The notes beneath the pieces were generated by a model. It did not search any database, was not told the origin of the DNA, and saw only the letters and a program-made list of their open reading frames with translations. A stretch of 64,000 bases of DNA from Perognathus longimembris pacificus. Its lineage: Eukaryota; Chordata; Mammalia; Rodentia; Heteromyidae. Positions 12,939-26,070 of this stretch are shown here, one piece after another. Every line of letters starts with the position of its first letter. Within the stretch, counting starts at the first letter, position 1. The translations under genes were made by a program, and so were the position numbers. The DNA lies in NCBI RefSeq assembly GCF_023159225.1, contig NC_063161.1, positions 6,571,580 through 6,635,579 on the forward strand, given 5' to 3'.

Positions 12939-15900
12939 ATGCACACGCACGCCCAGGTATTGGGGGTGAATAAGGTCATGCACACAATGTGTGGTAACCT
13001 GTGTGGAGGTCAGTGTATAAAGGCCAAGAGAATGAGCATGCTTGCGCCGGAATGAAGGGGTGCAAGGTGTGAGGGCGAGTGGGACACCCCCACAATGAAA
13101 CGGGCTTGACAGGGGCGTCCTCGCCTCTCCCCACTCCCTCTGGCTGCAGAGGGCTACGGGGCCACTTCTCCAGTTTCGGTGGCCCCCTCTCCTCCTCAGA
13201 ACATGGCGGCAGTGGGCAGAGAACGGGCGGAAGAGGCAGCACTGACGCGGGAGGGCTCGGGAGGAATCATGGGCATGCCAGGCATGGGGGGGGGGGGGCT
13301 CGCGCCTGGGTGGAAAAGTTGGCTCGACTCTTAACTCCAATAACCACTCAAGAAAAGCCAGAAGTGGCACTGTGGCGCAAGTGGTAGAGCGCTAACCTCG
13401 ATCAAAAGCTCAGGGACAGCTCCTGGGTTCTGAGTTCAAGCCCCAGGACTAGCAAAACAAAACAAAAACAAAAAGACAAGAGAAGCAGCAGCTGCATGGG
13501 CGTGACCTTGGGGTGGGGGTTGAGGGGAGGATGAAGCAGAGACCAAGACGTGTTAATTAGCTGGGTCCCAGCCCCAGAACTGGAAAAATGACAGGTAGCA
13601 ACTAGAGTTGGACCTGGAGCCCCCTACCCCTCCCAGCCCCACTCCCGACACGCCTCCCCGGCCTCAACGGCCAGTCCCAGCCCCCAGCCCTCACCCCGGG
13701 CGATACGCAGGACTCGCATGATCCGAATGATGGTGGGGTTGATGGGCAGGGCGGCATTGATCTCGATCTCCTCCAGCGTGATGCCCATGACGGACAGCAA
13801 CACAATGGCCAGGTCCAGCTGGTTCCACCTGCTCAGCGGGGCACAGGAGGCAGGGGTGGGGATCCAGGGAGGAGCGTCGGTCCAGAGCCGTCGCCCCCGG
13901 GAGTCGCCCCCCCCCAGTTCTTCACCTTCCTGTTGTAACCAGCCCTCACTAGTAGCCCAGTCCCCCAAAACACACCACTGAGTCCAGCTCCAGGGAGACG
14001 CCGCTCCCCAAAAGCAAGGGAGTGGCTGAGCTCAATCAACACGGCTGACCTCCTGTGGGAGAAGAGGCCTGGCCTTCGACATCTCAGTCTACATTCTGAG
14101 CCACCTGCTCCCTCTGGGTGGCTTCCAGCCAGCCCGTCCACCTCTCTGAGCCTCACTTGCACACTGTGAAACGGAAGGCTGCCATAAAGCAGACCTTACG
14201 GGGTGCGGAAGACCGCCCCCTGGAGATGAGCTGAGAAGGGCTTGGTGGAACCCGGTACCCGACCCCCCGTGACCTAGCCACTTCCTGATTGCAGATCTAG
14301 GCAGCAGCAGGAAGCCCCAAGCTACCAGGGCTCAACAGCTTTCTGGTCTCCCTCTTCTGGCTGCTCCGGGCTTCTCTGGGGCTCGGGGGTGCTCCCGTGC
14401 TGTTGTAGCCTGGCCCAGGCACTCACCGGTCCTTGAAGAAACGTCTCAGGCCAAATGCCACCAGCTTCATCACAGCCTCCAGCACAAAGACAGTGGTGAA
14501 CATGTAGTTGCAGTACTTGAGGGCGGTCTCGAGAGACTGGAGGGGCAAAGGGAAGCAGCGTCCAGGACTCCTGGCCAGCCCTGTGCCCTTCCTCCAGACA
14601 CTAAAGTCTCTGACTTTTTTTTTTTTAAGGGAGAATTTAGTCCATTTACATTTGGTACAATGGCAGGGCTTTTATCCCTCCCCGCTTACTTAATGTGTGT
14701 TATTTGCATTGCTGTTTCCTTTTCTCCTTATTTCTGCTTATTTGGTCCAGTTGCCCCTTTTTGGAAGCTATATGAGGTAGTGACTAAGAATTCTCAAACC
14801 AGATTGCATAGATGTGAATGACGGTTTAGCTTTTACTCCTATTCACTATATATATTTGGGGCAACTGAGTGATCTCTATGGTACTTAACTTCTTAATCTG
14901 AAAATTGTGGGGGGGGGTGGGAAATAATGACACCTACCTTAGAAAATTGCTGTGAAAATTAAATGAGCTAACAGTTCAGTCTTGGACACAGAATAAATGC
15001 TGGGGAAAGGTGAGCTATGATTATATTTTTGTTGTGGTTTTTTTTTTCATGTTAATTTGGAAGCTCTACAATTACTGCTTCATTCTGCCCATGGTGTCCT
15101 TTTCCTTCTCCTCGTCCATCACAATCCTCTATCACTTGAAATAAGGAAGTAATTTCTCACCTGGAGGATGGGCTCCCTTTCCCTCACCTTCCCCTCCTCC
15201 CCCCACCCCGCCCGCCGCCCCCGTCTTGGCTAACAACTCCTCTGATCTGAGGCTTTCAAAGTACATTTCTCCTCACAATCCTTCTGTGCACACTGTCTGT
15301 GATCCTGAGGACTGGTCACCCCTTCAGACCCCAGCAGTGGTTTCCCCAGAACACCCTCCCCCAAGAACACCCTCCCCTCCAGAACACCCTCCCCCCAGAA
15401 CGCCCTCCCCCCAAGCACACCCTCCCCCAAGAACACCCTCCCCCCAGAACACCCTCCCTCCTAGTCTCCCCTGTGCTCAGCTAACAGCAGAGACTGCATG
15501 GTATGCTTTGAAAGCAAATCTCCAGCTGGGCCTCAGTTTCCTTCTCTATAAAAATCCACACAACCCTAGGATGCTATGGGAGTTAATGAGTTCCCTTCTA
15601 TAATGCCTTGCAAAGGAGATGGACTGCACTGCAGTCATTGGTACTCGTCTTCTGAGATGCTCTCTGAAGGTCACATTCCGGACCTTTCCCTTCCATGCAT
15701 CTGCCACATCAGGCCCTGAGTTTCCCCAAGGCAGGGCTGTCCCGCTCCGTGCTCCCTCCCCCTCCTCCTCCGCACGCAGTGCCCAGCACAAGGCCTGGCA
15801 GAGGAGCAGCTTCTCGGATCCCGCTGTCCGCTGACCCCCTCCCCCAGTCTGTTGCGGGGTGCAGCCCGGCCAGGCTCACCGTGGGCTGGTTATAGTGCTC

Positions 15901-18745
15901 CAGGGACATGGTGACCACGTTGAGGCAGATGATGAAGGTGATGAAGATGTCCAGGTAGTGGCTGGTGCACATGGAGTGGATGAAGAGCCGGGTGGGACAG
16001 TAGGTAGCATAGTAGGGCAGCCTCTGGGCCTCTGCGTGGCGGGAGGGGAGCCATCCGCCATCCGGACCACAGAGGGTCGAGGTCAAGAAAGGGACAGGGC
16101 ACAGAGGAGGGAGAGACAATGGGGAAGGAGGAAGCAAAGGAGAAGGATGTTGCTCCACTCCTGGGTGGGAGTGAGGTCCCCTCCACACACACGGCCAGGG
16201 CGCCACGAGGGGAGGGGTAAGCCATGCGGGAGGGTGGCACAGAGGCCACGGCGTGCCCGCCGCAGGGACACGCAGTCCAGGGCTGGCTCCCTGGGCTCCA
16301 GGTGGGCACTGATGGACTCGGGGCACCCAGACAGGCTGTGCTGAACCCCACGCACGGGAGAAGGCCCTTTGATGTCTTCAGCTCCAAAGTCCAGGAGGAC
16401 AGGGCCAGGCCCAGGCCTCCAGGGGCACAGCAGCCCAGAGAGGGGCTCCAGGTCGCAGGGCCCCCGCCCCCTCCCCATGGCGCCCACTCACTACGGCGCT
16501 TCTTCTCCAGGCGCCGCAGACGCTTCTCCTCGCGGCGCCGGGCCTCCTCCGCCTCCTGGTGCTGCCGGCACTTGTGGAAATTCTCCACCACCACGCCCAC
16601 AAACATGTTGAGCACGAAGAAGCTGACGATGAGCAGGAAGGAGATGAAGTACAGCAGCATCCAGGGGTTGTGGTTGGTCACGGGCTGCGGGGGCGAATCC
16701 AGAGTCGGGGGCACGATCAGGCGCCGCGGGGCCACGAGCAGGTGCCCAATCTTGCCAAGCCTTGGTGCAATGGGGGTGCCAACAGTCTGCTTCTAAGGAT
16801 GCTGCGCAGTTTCCACAAGGCAACAGGTGGGAAATACCCAGCCTGGGCTTGGGAAAGTAAGGTGATCAGCCAAGAGAACCCTCTTTCCTTCCCTGCCCCA
16901 GCTGCAGCCTCGTGGACGTCTATCTTTTTCCTTTCATTCACCTATCATGTACTTGGAAAGTATCCATCTGTAGGGATGCAACATCCATCCATCTACATAC
17001 TCATCCATCCATCCATCCATCCATCTATCCACCCATCCAACCACTCATCCTTCCATCCATCCATCCATCCATCCATCCATCTATCCACCCATCCAACCAC
17101 TCATCCATCCATCCATCCATCCACCCATCCAATCATTCATCCATCTATCCACTCAGCTATATACTCATCTACCATCCCATCACCAATCTAGGTAGCCATT
17201 TATCTACTCATCCTTTCATTCATCTATCCAACCAGTCATCCATTTACTTACCTATCCACTCATTCATCCATTCAGCATCCATCCATCCATTTGCCTATCC
17301 ACTTATCTGTCCATCCACCCACCCCTCCATCCATTCATCCATCTAACTAACCACCCAATCATCCACTTACTCATCAATCCCCTACTCCTCCAATCCCTCA
17401 GCCATCATCCATCTACTATCACTTAGCCACACATCCATCCACCTATCTCCTCCTCCATCCACCTACCTACCTATTCATTCATGCAGCCAGCCACCTATCT
17501 GGCCATCCACATAACCACCGATCCTTCACCCACCTGCTCCTGTCCACCCAACCACCCACATATCCATCTACCCACCTGCTTATTCATCCACTCAGAAAAA
17601 AAAATGCATGCACATTCTCTACTGAGAACAGGAGACAGAACAGACAAGGAGGTAGAGTTCTCGTCCCTCTTCACCCCTTCTTCACTTGCCTTTAGCTTCT
17701 AGAGTCTGACTACGTGTGTCCCAAGAGGCTAAGGTTCACAGGTCACTCACAGGCCTGGGCTACACGAAGCCCCACTTCTCCAAAGTGGGCCCAGACTTGA
17801 CCTAGACTTCTTTCGGATCCTTCTCCCAACCACCTACCTCTTCGGATTCCCTTGGTCTGGCCCCGGACAACCCTGATCAGCTCTACGTCTTACCTAACGT
17901 CTCCCACGGGAGTCTTTGGAGCCAGGGCTCAGGCCTTCTCTCAGAGCCCAGCCTCTCCCTGACTCCCTCCACCCGGGCCCCTCTCCACAACTACGCTCAT
18001 CTAGCAGCCCGTAGGAGGCGCCCACACTCAGCCTGACCAGCAGGGGCACCACGACTGCCCTGTAACTCCTTCCAGGGCTCCCTCTTCCCTTGGGATAAAC
18101 TGCAGCCCCAGGCCAGAGAACAGCAGAGTCTGGGCTCCTCCCCCAGCTTCCTGAGACTTCCCTCTCACTTTGCCTCTCTCCTCAGGCTGGTCCTGCTGTC
18201 CCTCTGCCAACTGGCTCAGCCTCTGTCCTCCTCCCACCAGGTGCCACGGCCCTCCAGGCGGGAACCAGCTGGGATCCCTCCCCCTACCGAGCAGGGGGGG
18301 TTTGCGGAAGCAATTATTAATTGCACGAGGATCCACAGCACTCAGAGAGCAATGTGAAAGGCCAAGTCAGGCCAGGACATTGAGGGTGGGCTGATGGAGG
18401 GGTGACGCCGGGGCTCTGGGTGTCACCAGCACAGTTCCAGATCACCTGGCCCCAAAGACATGTCTCCTCTCCCCGCTGTCCAGGCCTGGCCTGGTCCCAG
18501 CCATGCCCACCTGCTGGTCCACAGCCACCGCGTCCAGTCCATTGTACATGATGTTCACCCAGCCATCCTTAGAGGCCAGGACAAAGAGGGACATCAGCGC
18601 CTAGGAGATACCGGGGAGGGGACACGTAAGGGGGGGGGGGGATGGCCCAGGCTATACCTGCCTCCTCTGCTCCCCACTGTTCTGCATCTGGGAGGCCCAG
18701 GAACTTCCCTGTGTGATCACACTGGGCCAGGAGTCTGAGGGTGTG

Positions 18746-18788
<43 letters not shown>

Positions 18789-21700
18789 CTGGGCTTAAAC
18801 TCAGGTCCTGGGAACTGTCACAGAGCTTTTTCGCTCAAGGCTGGCGCTCTGCCACTTAAGCCACAGCTCCACCTGCAGCTTTTTGCTGGTTACCCGGAGG
18901 TAAGAGTCTCAGAGGCGATCTGGCCTAGGCTGGCTTTGAACTGCAAACCTCAGATCTCAGGCTCTTGAGCAGCTGGGATTATAGGCATATGCTACCGGTA
19001 CCAGGCTGGTCTGAGATTTTTTTTTTAAGGGAGTAATCTGGAGATAAGGACAGCAAGTAAGTCCTCGGGGCCCTTCGTCAGAGTGGCGGGCACAGCCTCA
19101 CCCCCAGCTGAGCCCAGCTCCGCACATGAAACCCTAGCCTCGTGCCTCCTCCGAGCAGACTGTGTCTCCCACCCCTTGGACAGACGAGGAAACTGAGGCT
19201 TGGAAAGGAAACATCACAGGCTCAAGCGTGGCAGTGCAAGGCCTCCAGTGCCAGGGCCATCCGCACTGAACAACTCTCGCCCACCGTGGGCAGGCCAGAC
19301 CCGAGGCGGGCAGGCAGGCGGGCAGCGCTCACCTGGCCCAGGTTGTCAAAGTTGTATTTGTGATGGACCCAGCGGTAGTTGGCTGCTACACAGTCAGAGC
19401 GATTGGTGATGTTGCGGGTGTCCACACCCAGGCAGTGGTAGAACTTGCCCTTGAAGAGCTGGAGGGAAACAGAGAACAAGGTCAGCACCTCTCCGGGCTG
19501 GTCACACTGACAAGCCTGCCCCGGGCCCAGGCGTCTGGGCTGTGGTCTGCCTTCCTCCTGGCTAAGACCACGGCCGTTCCACCAGGGCCACCTGAGCCCC
19601 CAGGCCGGCCCGCCAGCACAGGTCGGATGAGGTGAGATGCGCGGGAATGTGCAGCCCCTGCTCTGCCCCCCTGGGCGCTCCTTACCTGTACCCCCAGGAT
19701 GCCGAAGATGATGAAGAAGGCACAGCAGATGAGCACGATGTTGCCGATGGGCTTGAGGGAGGAGATGAGAGTCTCTACCACCAGCTTCAGCCCCGGGGCC
19801 CGGCTGATGACACTGGGGACGGCACACAGCGGCAACGTGAGCGGATGTCCAGGGAGGCGGCCCCCCTCGGCCCAGGGTCCCCTAGCCGAGCCAAACCCCG
19901 GCGGCTGAGAACAGCCCGGCCCCTCCCGCCCCGGGGTCCTCACCGCAGCGGGCGCAGAGTACGCAGGAGGCGCAGCACCCGGAGGACCCCCAGGATCTTG
20001 GCGCCCCCGGCCGAAGCCACAGACACCACGATGTCGATGATGGACACGAAGACAAGGAAGCCGTCCAGCACATTCCAGCTGCTGCGCAGGTAGGCCTGCT
20101 CCCCAAAGTACAGACCCAGCGAGACCACCTGGGGGTGGGGCTGGGGTTATTAGGGCAGCAGGAGGAGGTCAAGCCCACCTGCAGCCACTGTCGCAGGACG
20201 GGCAAGTGGAGGTGGCAGGCAGGGGACAGTTCAAGGCTGTCCCAGGGAGGGCAGGGCAATGGGCAGGGAAGGAAAGGGGCAAGGTCCCAAAGCATCTCTT
20301 CTCCCGTACCCCAGTACCCCACCTCCAGAGGCACCTCTATTCCACTAGCTACGCTGTTCCCTGCATTCACTTTTCTGGTGGGGTTTGACTCTCAGAGGGG
20401 GATGGGAGACACTGCTAGCCCCTTCCAGACCCCGGGGGCTGGGTTAGGAGCTCAGCCAGGGTGGGTCCTAGGCCAGCCTCCCCCTTCCCCCTTCCCCCCC
20501 CCCCCAAGCTGGGGATGGGAGCAGTCCAGGTGCAGCCCAAAGCAACCTTCAGTGTCATCTCGCCCACGAAGATGGCTGTGAAGATGTAATTGGAGACCGT
20601 GAGGAAGATGCGTTCCTGAAAGAGCCAGGGGATGCCATGGGCCCAAAGAGTGCCACAGCTGCCAGCCACCTGGCCGATCTCCAAGGGGCAGCCAGGAGAA
20701 GCTGCCACTTCTCAGATCAAGGCGGCCTTCCCTTCCCCCCGCCCCCCCCCCCCCAGCAAGCTCCCTGCCAACCTCCCTCCATGGGACCAATGCCTGGTAT
20801 TGCTAAGGGCTCCCTGGGCCAGGTACTCTGGGCCATGGCAGGCCCTGGCGTTGTGTCCCTCAGGTTGTCCCCCTGACCCGCCTAAGGGCTGCAGCAACTT
20901 ACCGTGCTGCCAGCTTCAATCTGGGGCCGCTCTAGTGCGATGGTGATGCAGTTGAGGAAGATGAAGGCCAAGACGACGTAATCGAAGAGCTTGTGGGCGA
21001 TGATGGTCTGACACAGAACCCGGAACCTGGGCAGGAGGCACCAGGAGTGCCCGTTTGCCTCCTACCTAGCCAGGAAAAGCCAGAGGGCCCAGGCCCACCA
21101 CCCAGGGTAGCCGAGGGAAGTGAGCCCCATTCTTCCTCTGCCCTCTGGTACACAGCAGGTGCCAACTCTACAGGCGCTTCCTTCCCTGACCACACATCCA
21201 CACAGCCAAGGGGACCCACCTTGTGCTGGCCACCCAAGACTTTCCAAACACTGATCCAAATCCCTGACATCTGTCCTCCAAACCAGCACCATGCCGTCAT
21301 CTAATGTCCCCTAGGCTTTCCTTCCACTGCTCCCTTCCCCCGGGCCCACCTGTCCTCTTCATACTCCAAATCACTCTGCCTAAGTGCTATCTATGAACCG
21401 CCAAAGCCTAACTCAAGGCCTCTTCCTCCAGGAAGGCTTCTGATGCCCACTCCCCAAGTGAGGACCCCAGCTGCCTCAGGGTCTGTCCAACCAGGCGCTC
21501 AGTACTTGACTAAGCTAGACTATAGGAGGTACCCAGGAAAGCTTTGAAGGGACGTCTGGACCGGCCTCTTCCTTGGTAGACACCACCCCCAGTAGGGTGG
21601 TGTGTGGCTTAATGGCTTTGCCCAGTTTGGTGGACAGCCTGTGCTCCTAGATACGTCACCAACCTCTACTGCAGCCCTCAAACCGGGCCAGGCCCTGCAC

Positions 21701-24700
21701 ACCTGTTCTCTGGAGAGAAAAGGAAGACGGACCAGTTCTCTCGGACCTCGCACCAGTCTGGCTTGTAGACATCGATCATCTTGCGGACACGGAAGCACAG
21801 AGTCTGGCAAGGGGAAGGTCGAGCACAGGAGGGTCAGTGAGGGGCTCTGGGGCCCCATCTGGCCGACCAGAAAAATGGGGTTACTAGGTGACCTCCAAGA
21901 TCTCCCCCTCCCACGGCAGGTGTGGGGAGGGGTTGGAAGGAGCATCTTCCCCAGGTTGGAGCCCAGCTCTGGCTCCGCCCCCCAAACCGTACCCAGCAAA
22001 AGCCCCGCTGCTCCGCCCACAGCCATACCCAGTCCTAGACCCCGCCCACCGCATGCCCTGACACTCCAGCCCCTGCCCATTTATAGTCCTCCTGCTGGCC
22101 TGTGTTCTGGTCCCTCTGGCCCCCACGGAAGCTGGGGTAGCCCCGCCCAGCACCATGCCACGCCCCTCCAATCACACACCACGGAAGCCGGGGTAGCCCC
22201 GCCCAGCACCATGCCACGCCCCTCCAACCACACGCCACGGAAGCCGGGGTAGCCCCGCCCAGCACCATGCCACGCTCACCCCCGCCCCTCCAGCTGGTCT
22301 GTGTCCTGGTCCCTCTGACCCCACCCTTCCAATCACACACCACGGAGGCCAGGGTAGCCCCGCCCAGCGTCATGCCACGCCCACTCCCGGCCCCTCCTGC
22401 TGGCCTGTGTCCTGGTCCCTCTGGCCCCGCCCCTCCAATCACACACCACGGAGGCCAGGGTAGCCCCGCCCAGCATCAGACCACGCCCACTCACGGCCCC
22501 TCCTGCTGGCCTGTGTCCTGGTGGCGATGGCCTCGCCCAACAGAAGCCTGATCGCTCCGCCCACCTCTATGCCACACCCCGAGCCCCGCCCATTATCTAG
22601 CCACGCCCACCATGTCCGGACCCACTCCTGGTCCCACCGGGCCCTGCCCATCCACAGTCCACCCGCTGCAGGCCTGGCCCGGTCCCCACTCACATAGTCC
22701 ATCTCCTCCTCGTCCTCAGTGCGGTCCCGGCGGTCGTCCATCTTGGTGAAGACGTCCTTGGCGATGCTGGGCATCCTGCCATTGCAGTCCTCATGCCCAG
22801 GTACCAGGCCTGTCGCCCTCCAGGCGGCCCGTGGGTGGGTGCCCACGACGGGCACCAGCTCGGCTAGGTCCACCGAGTCCCTGGTGTCGAGGGACAGAGT
22901 CCGGCGATGGTGGTGGTGCCGGTGCGCCAAGTGGGGTCCGTGGTGCGGGTGGTGGGTGTGTGGGGCGTGGAGGGGCACTGCGCGGGGCGGCCCCTCCTCC
23001 CGGGCGCCCTCGCAGGCTCGGGCCCCGCCGCCCAGCAGGGACTCATGCTCCGCTGAGGGCGGCTTGTGCTTGAGGCTGTTCCAGCTGGAGCGGCGGCTGG
23101 CCCAGGCCCCGCTGCGGCCCCACGGCCCGTAGTAGGAGCTCCGGGAGCTGGCCTGTGCAGGGAGGCCAGGCCCCAGTCAGGGCGCGCTCGGCACATCCCC
23201 ACGACAGGGCCCAGCCAATGGGTGAGGGAGGAGCTGGACCCACTCCACCCACACGGACACGTCTCCTGGGAGGTTTCACCCACTCCTGCCACTCACTCAC
23301 TTTTCTTAGGGAACCCACAGGAAGTTAGGGCCTATCTGCGGCTTTGCAGAGAGGGAGGCTGAGGTTCAGAGATGGATAGCAATTTGTTTGTGGTCATATA
23401 GCAGAGGAAAGATTCAAGTCTTTACCCCACCTACTGCTGTCAACATGACACCAGCTCTCTGTACCAGAGCCCACTGGCGCCATTCATTCATTGTTGCCAG
23501 GTCATTCTCCAGCACTGGGCACTCAGGAATGACAGGCCACGAATGCCTGGTTTGGGTGGGATAGTGTGGTGCCCTAGCATGGGTTGGAAAGCATATAGTC
23601 TGAGGCTGATGTGGCAGGTGCATTCCTCCAGGGTCCAACCCCCTCCACACTCCAGCACAAGGAGCACCACCAGAGACCGCCGGAGGACTCACCAGGGAGC
23701 GCTGATCGTAACTCATCCTGCCCAGAGACATGACGCTACTCTTGCGGGAGTCCAGGGCCACCAGGACCGGGTCCGGCTGCAGAGAGAGGCGGGACACGGG
23801 GCCCACAGCCGCAGCAGGGCCCAGGTGTCCACCCAGTGGGAGGTTAGGGTCCAGGTGCCCATTAGGGGTCATGGGGATTGGGCAGAGCTTGGGATCTGGA
23901 GGAGTAAGGAGACAGAGAAGGACAATAGACAGAAGAGAGCAGAACAGGAGCAAAGGAAGCCACGAAACAGAGAAATAGATGTGAAGCTAACAGAAACGCA
24001 GAGCTCTTCTGAGAAGACATCTCGGAAGCCTTCTGGGTTGCGCAACCATCCCGTGAGCCTACGGAACTCAACTATGCCCGAGAGCTTTGCCTTCTATGCT
24101 GGGATCAGCTTCACTCGGTAGGAAACAGGCAAGGACCGTATGCCTGGCTCACGGAAGCACTGGGCAGGGGTTGGGAGAGGTTTGTTCCACGTGCTCTAGT
24201 GGGACCAGGCAGGACTGGAACCCCAGCCACATCCTAAGGCTCCAGGATTCTAAGCAAGGGAATCTATGGGCTGCCGCTGCCCCTCTGGCTGGGGTCTAGA
24301 AAGTTCGTGAATGTCTGTCTGTCCTTTTGAGACTCAGCATCGCCTTTAGTTGTGAATGTAAAAACTGAACACAGGGCACAGAGCAGCACAAGAACCACCC
24401 CTGGGCCTGGGCTTGACCAAGGAGGAAGCCAGATGTGTCCTGTGTCCACCTGGATATCTAGGGAAGGCTTCTCTGGCTCTGGGAGACAAGCAGAGGCCTG
24501 TTTACCTCTGCTGCCTTCCAGGGCCTCCTGGAGCTTGTCAAACTCCTCCATATTGGATGAGCTCTGGTCCTCGTCCGAGTAGGATCGATTGGCGTCACCC
24601 TAGGAGAGCAGCGCCACGTTGGAACAGAGGTCAATGTAGCCCTTCCCTCCCACCGATCCTGAAGTTTTCAATGAGTATTTCTACTTCCCTTTTGCAGATG

Positions 24701-26028
24701 AGGAAGCTGAGGCTTGGAAAAAGGACAAGAGAAGCTAATGACAACCTAGGCTACAAACATCTACTTCCTCAGCTGAAGTGTCCCCAGAGCCTCAGAGAAA
24801 GAAGGAAGCCGAGTGTGGAGACCCAGTTATGGGGGCGTTGGGATCTCAGATGGAGAGGCCTGGCCCTTCTTCAACCCACAGCCTCCATGTGCATGCTTCC
24901 AGGCTGCCTCTCCCCTGCCCCGGGGGCGGGGGGGCTTGCAGGGTCCCATGGAGGTACTCCCCCAAACCAGGGCTACGGTCACCTCAGCCTGGAAGCCCTC
25001 CACCAGGATGGCCACCAGCAGGTTGAAAAGCACATAGTTGCCGAAGGTCATGAGGGCGACGAAGTAGAGCGAGGCCCAGGGGGAGGTGGAGGCCATGCCG
25101 TTGTAGAGGACAACGTTCCAGTCCTCCTGGGTGAGGATCTGTTGAGGGGCACATGAGTCGGCACTGGGTCCCCCTCCCCCCCTTACCCCCCCCCTCGGCC
25201 CAGACCCCAGCCCTCCCAAGCCTGCTGCCCGGGGATGGTTTAACCTGGAACACAAGGATGCAGGGCTGCAGCCTCTCACCTGAAACACCGTGACAATGGC
25301 CCACAGCAGGGAGTCGAAGTTCTTCCTGTCGGGGACGGTGTCCCCCGTGTCTGTGCGCAGGCTGAACTTGCAGCCGAAGATGTGCATTCCGAGGATGCTG
25401 CGGGAGGCGGGGAGGGACGGATAGGGATAGATAGGAATACTGAGGCTGGGGGCGGCGAGGACCTTCCCCAGAGCCACCAGCACTGAACGCCGACACGAGG
25501 ACTCACGCCGGGACCCAGGCGAGTGTGTCCACAGGCTCCCGCCCCCCCGCCCGGGCAGGCCAGGCCGCAGACGTGGTCCCCAGAGTGGGCAGGGCTCACC
25601 TGAAGATGAAGATGAAGAGCATGAGCAGCATGCAGAAGGTGGCCACGTTGTCCATGGTCTTCATGAGCACCACGAGCTGGCGCCGCAGCGCGGGCATGAA
25701 ACGCACCAGCTTCAGCACCCGCAGCAGCCGGAACGTGCGCAGCACCGACAGCCCTCCATCCGCCTGCCCCACGATCTCCCAGATGCTGTGGCCACCCGGG
25801 CGGCGGGGGGGGGGGGGGGAGGGAAGGAGGGAGGGCACAGGGACCCCCGCAGGCAGGAGGGGTCCGCGGGAGGTCAGAAGGAGAAGGGGGCGGAATCCGA
25901 AGGAGAGGACAGAAGGATGAAGAGTCAGAGCCTCGGTTCACTCATGCATTTAATGAATGATGCACCGACTGCACTCCCTGAACCAGCACCTCTGAGCCCC
26001 GAGTGCACGGACGGACACACGGACACAC

Positions 26029-26070
<42 letters not shown>

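Larger units (their letters stand above)
10222..15879 (-). other. CACNA1I: Introns 26-29 region
   Basis: Besides exons 27-29: 10222-12781 holds the SINEs at 10408 and 12440 and an AT-containing island at 11221-11350; 12853-13694 the GT run and a SINE; 13829-14426 unremarkable; 14537-15879 an AT-rich stretch with the MIR and the C-rich minisatellite. Confidence 0.7.

Noticed and set aside
15226..15603. Proline-rich open frame
   Set aside because: Translation of the C-rich minisatellite in intron 26.
16912..17346. Open frame with repeated Ser-Ile-His-Pro
   Set aside because: Pure translation of the (ATCC)n array.
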